A stretch of DNA of 64,000 nt, from assembly GCF_014200375.1 (NCBI RefSeq), contig NZ_JACHBP010000001.1, positions 1,984,001 through 2,048,000 of the forward strand, in the 5' to 3' direction. Positions 53,496-64,000 of the stretch are shown piece after piece. The notes under the pieces were generated by a model. That model was not told the DNA's origin and did not search any database. It saw only the letters and a program-made list of their open reading frames with translations. The position numbers and the translations under genes were made by a program. The DNA comes from Terrimesophilobacter mesophilus (GTDB taxonomy: Bacteria; Actinomycetota; Actinomycetes; Actinomycetales; Microbacteriaceae). Position 1 is the first letter of the stretch; each line of letters begins with the position of its first letter.

Positions 53496-54179
53496 ATGGC
53501 CGCTTCGCATCCGAAACTCGACGAACTCATCGCCGTACTCGCCCAGCTGCGGGCGCCCGGCGGATGCGCCTGGGACGCCGACCAGACCCACGAGAGCCTC
53601 GTGCGCTACCTCGTCGAGGAGACCTATGAGCTCATCGACGCGATCGAGACCGGCGACCGCGACGCCATGCTCGAGGAGCTCGGCGACGTGCTCTACCAGG
53701 TCGTCTTCCACGCCGACCTCGCCGCGCACACCCCCGGCGAGGACTTCACGATCGAGGATGTCGCCGCCCACATGACCGCCAAGATGGTCGGCCGCCACCC
53801 GCACGTCTTCGGCGACGCGGCCGCCCGCGAAGCCATGAACATCCAGTCGGCCGACGACGTCGTCGCCGTCTGGGACGAACTCAAGGCCCACGACAAGCCC
53901 GACCGCTCGAGCGTGCTCGACGGCATCCCGCAGGGCATGCCCGCCCTCGCGCTCGCCGACAAGCTCGCCGGCCGCGCCGAGAAAGTGGGGGTCGCGATCG
54001 CGGTTCCGGATGCCGTGGCCGCGTCCGCCACGGAAGCCGAGCTGGGTGCGCAGCTGCTCGGCATCGCGTCGACCGCGCGAGCCGCAGGGCTCGACCCGGA
54101 GCGCGCCCTCCGCACCGCCCTTCGCGGGCTGCAGGAGGAGATCCGCGCGGCGGAGGCTGCCGCATCGCCGGTCGAGTAG
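53496..54179 (+). CDS. mazG: Nucleoside triphosphate pyrophosphohydrolase MazG
   Basis: 227 residues from ATG 53496 with GGGAGGA upstream. MazG domain: CAWDADQTHESLVRYLVEETYELIDAIE with the EExxE cluster, then EELGDVLYQVVFHADLA, and a second partial domain after RHPHVFGD. It hydrolyses NTPs, including damaged nucleotides and ppGpp-related pools. It lies two genes before hisS and eno, a usual actinobacterial neighbourhood. Confidence 0.95.
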   Translation: MAASHPKLDELIAVLAQLRAPGGCAWDADQTHESLVRYLVEETYELIDAIETGDRDAMLEELGDVLYQVVFHADLAAHTPGEDFTIEDVAAHMTAKMVGRHPHVFGDAAAREAMNIQSADDVVAVWDELKAHDKPDRSSVLDGIPQGMPALALADKLAGRAEKVGVAIAVPDAVAASATEAELGAQLLGIASTARAAGLDPERALRTALRGLQEEIRAAEAAASPVE

Positions 54180-54237
54180 CGCGAAGGCAAGCCTTGCCTG
54201 TCTGGAAACTGTCGGCGGCGGCGCGTAGCGTCATCCC

Positions 54238-54768
54238 ATGAAGAAGACAAGTTTCGACGCGCTCCTCACGACCCAGATCGGCAACGAGTTCGCCGCGAGC
54301 CAGCAGTACATCGCGATCGCGGTCTGGTTCGACAACCGCGACCTTCCGCAACTGGCCAAACACTTCTACCGGCAGTCGCTCGAAGAGCGCAACCACGCCA
54401 TGATGCTCGTCCAATACCGGCTCGACCGCGACCTCGGCATCACGATTCCCGGCGTCGACGCGGTCGTCAACGACTTCCAGGACGAGCGCGCACCGATCGC
54501 CCTCGCCCTCGAACAGGAGAAGCGCGTCACGAAGCAGATCGAGGCGCTCTTCGCCGCGGCCCGCACCGAGAACGACGCGCTCGGTGAGCAGTTCATGCTC
54601 TGGTTCCTCAAGGAACAGGTCGAGGAGGTCGCCTCGATGTCCACCCTGCTCACGATCATGAACCGCGCCGAGAACCTGTTCGACGTGGAGAACTACCTCG
54701 TGCGGGAGGCCGTCGGCGACAACGGACTCGACGCGGATGCGCCGCAGGCGGCGGGCGGCGCGCTCTAG
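54238..54768 (+). CDS. Ferritin (BfrB-like)
   Basis: 176 residues. Four-helix ferritin with diiron ligands in NEFAASQQYIAIAVW and SLEERNHAMMLVQYRL, and WFLKEQVEEVASM. Haem-ligand Met characteristic of bacterioferritin is not evident, so it is the haem-free type. Stores iron as ferric mineral. Confidence 0.94.
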   Translation: MKKTSFDALLTTQIGNEFAASQQYIAIAVWFDNRDLPQLAKHFYRQSLEERNHAMMLVQYRLDRDLGITIPGVDAVVNDFQDERAPIALALEQEKRVTKQIEALFAAARTENDALGEQFMLWFLKEQVEEVASMSTLLTIMNRAENLFDVENYLVREAVGDNGLDADAPQAAGGAL

Positions 54769-54790
54769 CAGCGGCATCCCTTAACGGGGT

Positions 54791-54823
54791 GGTGCCCACA
54801 CCAACCCGAATGGTGTGGGCACC
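54791..54823 (+). terminator. Hairpin after ferritin gene, probable terminator
   Basis: GGTGCCCACACC (54791-54802) pairs perfectly with GGTGTGGGCACC (54812-54823) across a nine-base loop, 22 bases after the ferritin stop. No T-run is present, which is common for this GC class. The rest of the gap up to 55019 shows no gene. Confidence 0.6.
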
Positions 54824-55019
54824 GAGTCCGACTCGCGGCACAGCTCGCACGCAGGCAGCACGGTCGGACAATGTGGCCAGCAGCGCGCAATTGCACCGCT
54901 GGTCAGGGCGGAGAAGACCTGATCCAGAACCTTCTCGTGTGATTTCGTTGCGTATCGCCCGTCTTGATCCCCCCGGATCCTCGTCGACGGGGCAGCGTCG
55001 CAACATGGCAACTGTAATT

Positions 55020-55051
55020 CATAACACCCGTTTGTGCAAACATCCGTTATG
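55020..55051. promoter_or_regulatory. Candidate TetR operator
   Basis: A 32-base dyad: CATAAC, four bases, GTTTG, central TG, CAAAC, four bases, GTTATG. Eleven of fifteen arm positions are symmetric. It ends nine bases before the TetR ATG, a usual place for autoregulation. Confidence 0.7.
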
Positions 55052-55059
55052 TTAAAGAA

Positions 55060-55659
55060 ATGAGTCGTCGACCGGATCCGGGCCGCAAACCGGAATTGCT
55101 CGCGCAGATTCTCGAGTACCTCCTCGACAAGCCACTCGCGAGCCTCACGTTCCGCGCCGTCGCGACCGCGCTCGGCGTGAGCACCTACACGCTCGTCTAC
55201 CAGTTCGGCACGCGCGCAGAGCTCGTGAGCGACATCGTGGGGGCGATCTCCGACCGCCAGTCCGACATCGAAGAGCGCCTCATCACGAGCCCCGGCACGC
55301 TCGACGCGTACTACGAGAACCTCGAGATCTCCTGGCGGTGGACGCTCGACCCGCGCAATCGCCAGCTGCAGCGACTCGAGTTCGAGGCATCCATGCTCGA
55401 GGCGCTCGACCCCGACCTCCACAACTTCAGTCGTGCGCTCTACGGCACCTGGCTGCGGGTCGGTCGCGATTCGCTCGAGTCGTTCGGACTCTCGTCCCAC
55501 GATGCGGAGATCGAGGCGCGCATCATGGTGGACGCGTTCTACGGTCTGCAGTACGACCTCGTCGTGAACAATGACGCGGTCGCCGCGACGGCGGCGTTCG
55601 AGCGACTCGTCGAGCACCACCGCGAACGCGTCGAGGCGCTCGCGATTCAGCCCGCCTGA
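55060..55659 (+). CDS. TetR-family transcriptional regulator
   Basis: 199 residues. HTH: LTFRAVATALGVSTYTLVYQFGTRAELVSDIVG near residues 29-62, followed by an all-helical ligand domain. The strong dyad just upstream supports self-regulation. No obvious target gene is adjacent, since hisS follows. Confidence 0.9.
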   Translation: MSRRPDPGRKPELLAQILEYLLDKPLASLTFRAVATALGVSTYTLVYQFGTRAELVSDIVGAISDRQSDIEERLITSPGTLDAYYENLEISWRWTLDPRNRQLQRLEFEASMLEALDPDLHNFSRALYGTWLRVGRDSLESFGLSSHDAEIEARIMVDAFYGLQYDLVVNNDAVAATAAFERLVEHHRERVEALAIQPA

Positions 55660-55694
55660 GGCGGCCCACCGGCCCGAGGTGCCAGAATCGAGGG

Positions 55695-58347
<2,653 letters not shown>

Positions 58348-58428
58348 TCATCGGCTGGCCCTTTTCGTGACAGCCGCTGCTCGGCGCGCTACCCAACCGC
58401 CGGTGACAGCGGAGCTTAGGCTTGACGC

Positions 58429-58935
58429 ATGACCCGGAGGCAGAGGACCGAGCGCGTGCCCGTGCGCCTGCCCGAGCAGAGCGCGCGGGCGGGGTGGCTG
58501 CGCAGCATCCGCCTGTCCGGGTTCACGATCGCGACCCTCACCGTGCTCGTCCTCACCGTCGTGGTGCTCGCCCCGAGCCTGCGGATCTTCGTCCAGCAGC
58601 AGCAGCAGATCGCACAGCTGCGCGCGGATGTCGCCGCCCAGAAGGCCGGCGTCAAGAACCTGGGCGACGAGCGCGCGCGATGGGATGACCCGAGCTACAT
58701 CGAGGCGCAGGCCCGCGAACGCCTCAACTATGTGTACCCGGGCGAGTACAGCTACCTGGTCATCGACGACGGCCAGACGGTGACAACCGACGACGGGCAG
58801 CCGATCAGCGACAAGGTGCAGGCGACCCAGGTCGACTGGATCCGGATGCTGCTCTCCTCCGTGCTCACCGCGGGACTCACCGAGGACAAGCCCGGCCAGA
58901 TCGTCGCGCCGGTCATCAAGGACAAGAACGGATGA
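58429..58935 (+). CDS. Septum formation initiator, FtsB/DivIC family
   Basis: 168 residues. Basic cytoplasmic N-terminus, one membrane helix (FTIATLTVLVLTVVVLAPSL), then a coiled coil (FVQQQQQIAQLRADVAAQKAGVKNLGDERARWDD) and the conserved ARERLNYVYPGE. In the divisome it links FtsQ and FtsL. Positioned after eno, the typical actinobacterial place. Stop overlaps the DUF501 start. Confidence 0.93.
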   Translation: MTRRQRTERVPVRLPEQSARAGWLRSIRLSGFTIATLTVLVLTVVVLAPSLRIFVQQQQQIAQLRADVAAQKAGVKNLGDERARWDDPSYIEAQARERLNYVYPGEYSYLVIDDGQTVTTDDGQPISDKVQATQVDWIRMLLSSVLTAGLTEDKPGQIVAPVIKDKNG

Positions 58936-59456
58936 CGAGGCCACCGTTCGCTCCGCCGACGGCCGAGGATATCCGGGCGGTCTCGCACCAGCTGGGGCGC
59001 CCGGCGAGGGGTGTCATCGGTATCGCCGCCCGCTGCGCCTGCGGTGCCCCCACGGTCGTCGCCACGGCGCCGCGACTCGACGACGGCACCCCGTTCCCGA
59101 CGCTCTACTACCTGAGCCATCCTGCTGCGACGGCGGCCATGTCGACCCTCGAGGCGACGGGAGTCATGGCCGAGTTCGCAGAGCTCCTCACGGCCGATCC
59201 CGGGCTTGGCGGCGACTACCGGCGTGCCCACGAGTCCTACCTCTCCGACCGCGACGGGATCGACGCCGTCCCCGAACTGGAGGGCATCTCCGCGGGCGGC
59301 ATGCCCGACCGGGTGAAGTGCCTGCACGCTCTCGCCGCCCACGCGCTCGCGGCCGGGCCCGGCGTGAACCCGATCGGTGACCTGACGCTCGCCCGCGCAT
59401 CCTGGAGTCCGACCGTGTGCGAATGCGTGCCCGACGACCGTGCGGATGCCGGATGA
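58932..59456 (+). CDS. DUF501 protein
   Basis: 174 residues with the family features: GRPARGVIGIAARCACGAPTVVATAPRL, PTLYYLSHPAA, then MPDRVKCLHALAAHALA and a final CEC. Conserved Cys and His suggest a metal site. Function unknown. Coupled to FtsB/DivIC and to the protease gene by ATGA overlaps. Confidence 0.9.
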   Translation: MTRPPFAPPTAEDIRAVSHQLGRPARGVIGIAARCACGAPTVVATAPRLDDGTPFPTLYYLSHPAATAAMSTLEATGVMAEFAELLTADPGLGGDYRRAHESYLSDRDGIDAVPELEGISAGGMPDRVKCLHALAAHALAAGPGVNPIGDLTLARASWSPTVCECVPDDRADAG

Positions 59457-60694
59457 GACGCCTCGTCGCCACCGTCGCCGCGCTGGCGATCGCCGCCTCC
59501 GTCGCCTTCGTCGGGGGAGGGGCATCCGCCGACTCCATCCGCGACCGCGAATACTGGCTCACGCAGTACGGGATCTCCGCCGCCTGGAACACGACGAAAG
59601 GCGCCGGGGTCACGATCGCCATCATCGACACGGGCGTCGACGGCAGCCACATCGACCTGAAGGGCGCGGTCAAGGGCGGAACAGACGTGTCGGGCGTCGG
59701 CGCGGCGAACGGCCAGAAGCCGATCGGCACGAGCAGCGAGCACGGCACGATGGTCGGTTCTCTCGCGGCCGGCAGGGGACACGACGGCACGGACGGCGTG
59801 ATCGGCTCGGCCCCCGCGGCGAACCTCCTGTCCATCTCCATCGGGTTCGGCGCGGGGACGCGGAGCTCCGACGACCAGATCGCCGAAGCGGTGAGGTGGG
59901 CGGTCGACCACGGGGCGGATGTCATCAACATGTCCCTCACGCGCAACAGCCTCGAATGGCCGCAGAGCTGGGACGACGCCTTCCTCTACGCGTTCGAGCA
60001 CGACGTCGTCGTGGTCGCCGCGGCCGGCAACCGGGGGAGTGGGACGACAGAGGTCGGTGCACCGGCCACGATTCCGGGAGTCCTCGTCGTCGGCGGCGTC
60101 GACCGCAACGGGAAAGCGAGTTTCGACGCGTCATCCCAGGGGATCACGATCGCGGTGTCCGCACCGAGTGAGGACCTCATCGGTGCCGCACCCGGCGGCG
60201 GATACTACGCCTGGGCGGGAACGAGCGGGGCGACGCCCATCGTGGCCGGCATCGTCGCGCTCGTGCGGGCCGCGCATCCGGGCCTCGACGCCGGCAACGT
60301 CATCAACCGCATCACCGCGACCGCGAAGTCGCCCGGAGTGAAGGTGCCGAGCCCGATCTACGGGTACGGGCTCGTGGATGCCGAAGCGGCCGTGAACGCG
60401 AAAGTCCCGAAGGTCACGACCGATCCGGCGGCGGAGCTCAAGGAGTGGATCCGCATCCACCGGCGAGCGGATTCGACCCCGTCGCCGACCCCGATCGCCT
60501 CCCCGCCCGCGACCTCGGCTCCGACACCCGCGCCGCACGCCGGTCCCGCGAATCCGCTCGGCACGCTTCTGCCGACCGTCGCCCTGCTGCGCGACGTGGG
60601 GGTTCCGCTGCTCGTGTTCGCGGTGTTCCTCGCACTTCTCGCTGCCTGGACCGTGAGCCTCGTCCGGCGTGTCAGGCGGTCTCGGCGCACGTAG
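59453..60694 (+). CDS. Subtilisin-like serine protease (S8), membrane-anchored
   Basis: 413 residues from ATG 59453. Signal peptide (cleavage near ASA-DS, about residue 26), catalytic D59 (AIIDTGVDGS), H97 (SEHGTMVGSLAAG), oxyanion N193 (AAGN) and S258 (AGTSGATP). A Pro/Ser/Thr-rich linker leads to one C-terminal membrane helix and a basic tail, the layout of mycosin-type proteases. No type VII secretion genes are nearby. Confidence 0.92.
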   Translation: MRRLVATVAALAIAASVAFVGGGASADSIRDREYWLTQYGISAAWNTTKGAGVTIAIIDTGVDGSHIDLKGAVKGGTDVSGVGAANGQKPIGTSSEHGTMVGSLAAGRGHDGTDGVIGSAPAANLLSISIGFGAGTRSSDDQIAEAVRWAVDHGADVINMSLTRNSLEWPQSWDDAFLYAFEHDVVVVAAAGNRGSGTTEVGAPATIPGVLVVGGVDRNGKASFDASSQGITIAVSAPSEDLIGAAPGGGYYAWAGTSGATPIVAGIVALVRAAHPGLDAGNVINRITATAKSPGVKVPSPIYGYGLVDAEAAVNAKVPKVTTDPAAELKEWIRIHRRADSTPSPTPIASPPATSAPTPAPHAGPANPLGTLLPTVALLRDVGVPLLVFAVFLALLAAWTVSLVRRVRRSRRT

Positions 60695-60706
60695 TAGATT
60701 GGTCTG

Positions 60707-62026
60707 GTGCCAAAAATCCTGATTGTCGGCGGCGGGTACGCCGGTTTCTACACCGCATGGAAGCTCGAGAAGTGGCTGCGCTCCGGCGAAGCCGAGGTCA
60801 CCATGGTCGACCCGCTCCCCTACATGACGTACCAGCCGTTCCTCCCGGAGGTCGCAGCCGGCTCCGTCGAACCGCGCCACGCGGTCGTCAGCCAGCGCCG
60901 CCACCTGAAGAAGACGGAGGTCATCACGGCGACCGTCACGAAGATCGACCACGCCGCGAAGACAGCGACCATCCAGCCCGCCATCGGCGACGCGTGGGAG
61001 CTGAGCTACGACATCGTCGTCGTGACCGCTGGAGCGGTGTCCCGCACGTTCCCGATCCCCGGCGTCGCGGATCTGGCGATCGGCATGAAGAACATCGAAG
61101 AGGCGGTTGCTGTGCGTGACCGCGTCCTCACCAACTTCGACCGGGCGGCGAACCTTCCGGCCGGCCCGGAGCGCCAGCGCCTCCTCACCTTCACGGTGGT
61201 CGGCGGCGGATTCGCCGGCATCGAGATCTTCGGCGAGCTCCGCAGCCTCGCGAGCGAGCTGATCAAGTACTACCCGACGATCTCGTTCGAAGACACGCAC
61301 TTCCACCTCATCGAGGCCATGAACCGCATCATGCCGGAGGTGTCGCTCAAGACGAGCCACTGGGTGATCAAGCACCTCGCGGAGCGCGGCGCCGAGATCC
61401 ACCTCGAGACGCAGCTGACCTCCGCCGTCGACGGCAAGATCGAGATGTCGAACGGCGAGTCGTTCCACTCCGACGTCATCGTGTGGACGGCCGGGGTCAT
61501 GGCGAACCCCGTCCTCAAGAACACCGACCTGCCACTCGACGAGCGAGGCCGGCTTCACGTCGGTGCCGACCTTCGGGTGCGCAACGGCGATGACGTCGTT
61601 CCGGATGCCTGGGGCGCGGGCGACGTATCGGCTGTACCGGATCTCACCGGCGGCGGCGTGGGCGGATTCTGCGTGCCCAACGCCCAGCACGCCGTGCGCC
61701 AGGGCAAGCTCATGGCGAAGAATGTCGTCGGCGCGATGCGCGGCGATGCCCCCGCGGAGTACTTCCACAAGAACCTCGGCGCGGTCGCCGGGATCGGCCT
61801 CTACCACGGTGTGTTCCAGGCCGGCCCGTTCGCCGTCAAGGGGCTCATCGCGTGGTTCATGCACCGCGGATACCACGGCCTGGCCGTGCCGTCCTGGGAG
61901 CGGAAGACCCGTGTCTTCGGCAACTGGATCCTGAACTTCCTGTTACGCCGCGACATCGTCTCGCTGGAGGCCCGCGTGACACCGCGCGCAGCCTTCGCCG
62001 AGTTCGCCGCGCGCCCCAAGGCCTGA
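60707..62026 (+). CDS. ndh: Type II NADH dehydrogenase
   Basis: 439 residues, GTG start. FAD site KILIVGGGYAGFYTAWKLE at the N-terminus, NADH site VVGGGFAGIE near residue 165, and VWTAGVMANP, WGAGDVSAVPD, PNAQHAVRQGKLMAKN later. A C-terminal amphipathic part (FFLLRRD-like) binds the membrane. It oxidises NADH and reduces quinone without proton pumping. Confidence 0.95.
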   Translation: MPKILIVGGGYAGFYTAWKLEKWLRSGEAEVTMVDPLPYMTYQPFLPEVAAGSVEPRHAVVSQRRHLKKTEVITATVTKIDHAAKTATIQPAIGDAWELSYDIVVVTAGAVSRTFPIPGVADLAIGMKNIEEAVAVRDRVLTNFDRAANLPAGPERQRLLTFTVVGGGFAGIEIFGELRSLASELIKYYPTISFEDTHFHLIEAMNRIMPEVSLKTSHWVIKHLAERGAEIHLETQLTSAVDGKIEMSNGESFHSDVIVWTAGVMANPVLKNTDLPLDERGRLHVGADLRVRNGDDVVPDAWGAGDVSAVPDLTGGGVGGFCVPNAQHAVRQGKLMAKNVVGAMRGDAPAEYFHKNLGAVAGIGLYHGVFQAGPFAVKGLIAWFMHRGYHGLAVPSWERKTRVFGNWILNFLLRRDIVSLEARVTPRAAFAEFAARPKA

Positions 62027-62039
62027 GCGGCCGGGTGTT

Positions 62040-62059
62040 GGCGTCCCACGCGGGACGCC
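62040..62059 (+). terminator. Short hairpin after ndh
   Basis: GGCGTCCC (62040-62047) and GGGACGCC (62052-62059) pair perfectly across ACGC. It ends 20 bases before the tRNA gene and could stop ndh transcription. No T-run. Confidence 0.5.
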
Positions 62060-62079
62060 CTAGGCTGGGCGCACGCTGC

Positions 62080-62153
62080 GCCCCCGTAGCCCAATTGGCA
62101 GAGGCAGACGACTTAAAATCGTCACAGTCAGGGTTCGAGTCCCTGCGGGGGCA
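62080..62153 (+). tRNA. tRNA with anticodon TAA (Leu), class I-like variable loop
   Basis: Acceptor GCCCCCG/CGGGGGC, anticodon stem GACGA/TCGTC with loop CTTAAAA, T-arm CAGGG TTCGAGT CCCTG, discriminator A. The anticodon TAA reads UUA. The variable loop is only five bases (ACAGT), whereas normal tRNA-Leu has a long variable arm. A73 agrees with leucine identity. Confidence 0.85.
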
Positions 62154-62235
62154 CGCTGTGGCGTGACCCCTACGGGACTCGCCCTCTGTCTGAATCTGCT
62201 CGCGCAGATTCGGTTCGAGTCCCTGCGGGGGCACG
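62132..62235. repeat. 24-bp direct repeat of the tRNA 3' end
   Basis: The tRNA 3' end, GGTTCGAGTCCCTGCGGGGG then CACG, at 62132-62155 is repeated exactly at 62212-62235, 80 bases on. The spacer includes a hairpin GAATCTGC/GCAGATTC (62192-62199 with 62204-62211). This resembles an att-site scar or a partial tRNA duplication. Confidence 0.85.
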
Positions 62236-62273
62236 GTTGACACGAGCGCCCGGCTCCGCCACTATTCTTCATA

Positions 62274-62296
62274 GTCAAGCGTCTTGGACGCTTGAC
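62274..62296. promoter_or_regulatory. Perfect dyad, candidate TetR operator
   Basis: GTCAAGCGTC (62274-62283), TTG, GACGCTTGAC (62287-62296). Perfect 10-bp arms. A -35-like TTGACA lies at 62237-62242 and TATTCT at 62263-62268, spacing 20, which is long. It precedes the TetR start by about 25 bases. Confidence 0.75.
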
Positions 62297-62321
62297 CCAC
62301 TTCAACGAGGAGGGGGCATCC

Positions 62322-62969
62322 TTGGCGCGAGTCTCTTCCGCGGACCGACGTGAGGCGATCATCCACGCCGCCCTCCGCGTCATCCAGCGCGAAGGCGTGC
62401 ACGGTGCGACCACGCGCGCCATCGTCGCCGAGGCCGACATGCCGCTTGCGAGCTTCCACTACGCGTTCCGCTCGCGGGACGAGATGATCAGCGAGCTCAT
62501 CGCGTTCGTGGTGGAGAACGAGGGCAGGGCCGCGATCGCGACGCTGAACGGCGACCGGGACATCCGCAGCGCAGTCCGAGCAGGACTCCAGGCCTACTTC
62601 GACACCCTCACCGCCGACCCGAGCCGCGAGCAGGCGATGTTCGAGCTGCTCCACTACGCGCTGCGCACCGACGAGCTGAGCGCACTGCCGCGTGCCCAGT
62701 ACCGAATGTACCGGCGGACAGCCGGTGAGGTCCTGGATGCCGGCGCCGAGGTCGCCGGGGCGACCTGGCGGCTCCCGCTCGACCAGGTCGCGAGCCTGCT
62801 CGTCACCTTCATCAGCGGCCTCACGCTCGCCTGGCTCGCCGACCGGGACGACGATGCGGCAGCGCTCGCCATGGACTTCGCCGCCGACTCGATCGCCGCG
62901 CTCGCCGAGCCGCGACCGGGGCACGTGACCGCACCATCCGCCACCACCGCACCGCACTCACCACAATGA
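62322..62969 (+). CDS. TetR-family transcriptional regulator
   Basis: 215 residues from TTG 62322, chosen because GAGGAGGGGG lies just upstream; TTG 62292 would lie inside the operator. HTH region AIIHAALRVIQREGVHGATTRAIVAEADMPLASFHYAFRSRDEM, then a helical ligand domain. It probably represses itself and the MFS gene that follows 16 bases later. Confidence 0.88.
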   Translation: MARVSSADRREAIIHAALRVIQREGVHGATTRAIVAEADMPLASFHYAFRSRDEMISELIAFVVENEGRAAIATLNGDRDIRSAVRAGLQAYFDTLTADPSREQAMFELLHYALRTDELSALPRAQYRMYRRTAGEVLDAGAEVAGATWRLPLDQVASLLVTFISGLTLAWLADRDDDAAALAMDFAADSIAALAEPRPGHVTAPSATTAPHSPQ

Positions 62970-62985
62970 ACGAGGAGTACACCCG

Positions 62986-64000
62986 ATGACGCACAGCACT
63001 TCGGCCGCACCGGCGGCGCTCTCCGAACCCACAAGGGTCATCTCGGCGGGCTGGATCGCCCTGTTCGCAACGGCCTGGTTCGGCATCTGGATGGCGCAGT
63101 TGACCCCCGTGCAGCTGCTGCTGCCGCAACAGGTCGAGGCGCACGTCATCTCCGACAACTGGGTCGACAAGGTCGTCGCCTTCGGCATCATCTCCGGCAT
63201 CGCGGGAGTCTGCGCGCTCGTCGCGTATCCGCTCACCGGGGCCCTCTCCGACCGCACGACGAGCCGGTTCGGCCGGCGCCGTCCGTGGATCCTCGCCGGC
63301 GCGCTCGTGTTCGCGGCCTCACTCGTCGTCCTCGGGATGCAGGCGACCATGGTCGGCATCGGCATCCTGTGGTCCCTCGCGATCATCGGATTCTGCATGC
63401 TCACCTCCGCGCTCACCGCGACCATCTCCGACCAGGTGCCGGTGAACCAGCGCGGCTACGTGTCCGGCTGGCTTTCCGCGCCGCAGGCGGTCGGCACGAT
63501 CGTCGGCCTCGTGCTCGTCATCATGCTCGGGCTGAGCCAGTTCATCGGGTACACGCTCATGGCCGTCCTGCTCATCGCGTTCGTGCTCCCGTTCATCCTG
63601 CGCATCCCGGATGCTGTGCTCGCGCCGGAAGACCGCCCTCCGTTCACGATGCGTGCCCTGATCGCCGGCTTCTGGATCAGCCCCCGCCAGTTCCCGGACT
63701 TCGGCTGGACGCTGCTCAGCCGCATTCTCGTGAACTTCGGCAACGCATTCGGTACCGGCCTGCTGCTGTACTTCCTCCAGGACGGACTCGGCTTCGCCCC
63801 AGGGGACCCCGCGCAGGACGCGCTGCTCATCCTGACCCTCATCTACATGGTGTTCGTGGTCGCAGCGTCGCTCGTGCTCGGCCGCCTCTCCGACCGGCTC
63901 GGCCGCCGCAAGATGTTCGTGTTCACGGCATCCGCCCTTCAAGCACTCGCCGCGCTGCTGCTCGCCTTCGTCCCGTCGTTCGAGGTCGCCTGGGTCGCCG
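62986..64000 (+). CDS. Major facilitator superfamily transporter, 3' end outside window
   Basis: Open frame of 338 codons to the window edge from ATG 62986, CGAGGAG upstream. About ten membrane helices are present. The loop between helices 2 and 3 has ALSDRTTSRFGRRRPWI, and the matching later loop has GRLSDRLGRRKMFVF, both MFS signatures. The GPH/sugar-like pattern DRTTSRFGRRRPW suggests sugar or drug transport. Likely controlled by the TetR upstream. Confidence 0.88.
   Translation, partial: MTHSTSAAPAALSEPTRVISAGWIALFATAWFGIWMAQLTPVQLLLPQQVEAHVISDNWVDKVVAFGIISGIAGVCALVAYPLTGALSDRTTSRFGRRRPWILAGALVFAASLVVLGMQATMVGIGILWSLAIIGFCMLTSALTATISDQVPVNQRGYVSGWLSAPQAVGTIVGLVLVIMLGLSQFIGYTLMAVLLIAFVLPFILRIPDAVLAPEDRPPFTMRALIAGFWISPRQFPDFGWTLLSRILVNFGNAFGTGLLLYFLQDGLGFAPGDPAQDALLILTLIYMVFVVAASLVLGRLSDRLGRRKMFVFTASALQALAALLLAFVPSFEVAWVA

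Noticed and set aside
54781-55620. Minus-strand open frame covering the ferritin-TetR gap
   Set aside because: It overlaps the TetR gene antisense and contains the terminator hairpin; the CPTVLPACELC stretch alone is not enough to call a gene.
62154-62235. Second complete tRNA gene after the TAA tRNA
   Set aside because: Only the T-arm and acceptor 3' half are repeated; no anticodon arm or 5' acceptor strand is present.

Overview
The window is a high-GC chromosome segment from an actinobacterium, most likely a member of the Microbacteriaceae. This is inferred from gene content and order: rsmA-ispE-ABC-F, glmU-prs, rplY-pth-mfd, mazG, hisS, then eno-FtsB/DivIC-DUF501-S8 protease. Frequent GTG starts and the actinobacterial style of the proteins agree. 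No rRNA, CRISPR array or complete insertion sequence was seen. Both ends are cut: rsmA lacks its 5' end and an MFS transporter lacks its 3' end.

Layout. (1) 1-11.2 kb: conserved housekeeping genes with tRNA-Gln. They are interrupted by a DUF559-type endonuclease gene lying exactly between two copies of a large perfect palindrome. (2) 11.3-33 kb: a sugar-acid and amino-sugar catabolic block. A minus-strand operon (gluconokinase, 6-phosphogluconate dehydrogenase, hexose-6-phosphate mutarotase, KDPG aldolase, KDG kinase) faces a GntR/FadR-type regulator. The regulator is followed on the plus strand by a CUT1 sugar ABC transporter without its ATPase, two different NagA-type deacetylases, a TauE/SafE permease, a complete second ABC transporter, a NagB-type isomerase/deaminase, UxaE, an SDR reductase, ManD and a second gluconokinase. 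Together UxaE, SDR, ManD, KdgK and Eda form a full uronate-to-pyruvate route. NagA and NagB would process the amino-sugar half of an imported oligosaccharide. A 12-bp motif shared by three promoter regions suggests common control. (3) 33-41.1 kb: nadE, rplY, pth, mfd, small membrane proteins, an Xre regulator and an oxidoreductase. (4) 41.1-51.9 kb: an accessory, defence-like island. It has a toxin-antitoxin pair, a NERD-domain helicase, a NUDIX hydrolase, an SRA-HNH modification-dependent endonuclease and an AT-richer three-gene operon (GHKL ATPase, unrecognised protein with methyltransferase-like traits, beta-class DNA methyltransferase). A truncated flavin monooxygenase and an RHH-PIN toxin-antitoxin pair close it. 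(5) 51.8-64 kb: CPBP protease, methyltransferase, mazG, ferritin, TetR, hisS, eno, divisome protein, DUF501, subtilase, NDH-2, a tRNA with anticodon TAA, and a TetR-MFS pair.

The best candidates for something undescribed are the GHKL/unknown/methyltransferase operon at 46.15-50.08 kb, the palindrome-flanked nuclease unit at 1.75-2.92 kb, and a short palindromic element inserted in different reading frames in the linkers of the ABC-F and mfd genes. All functional statements rest on motif reading without database searches.
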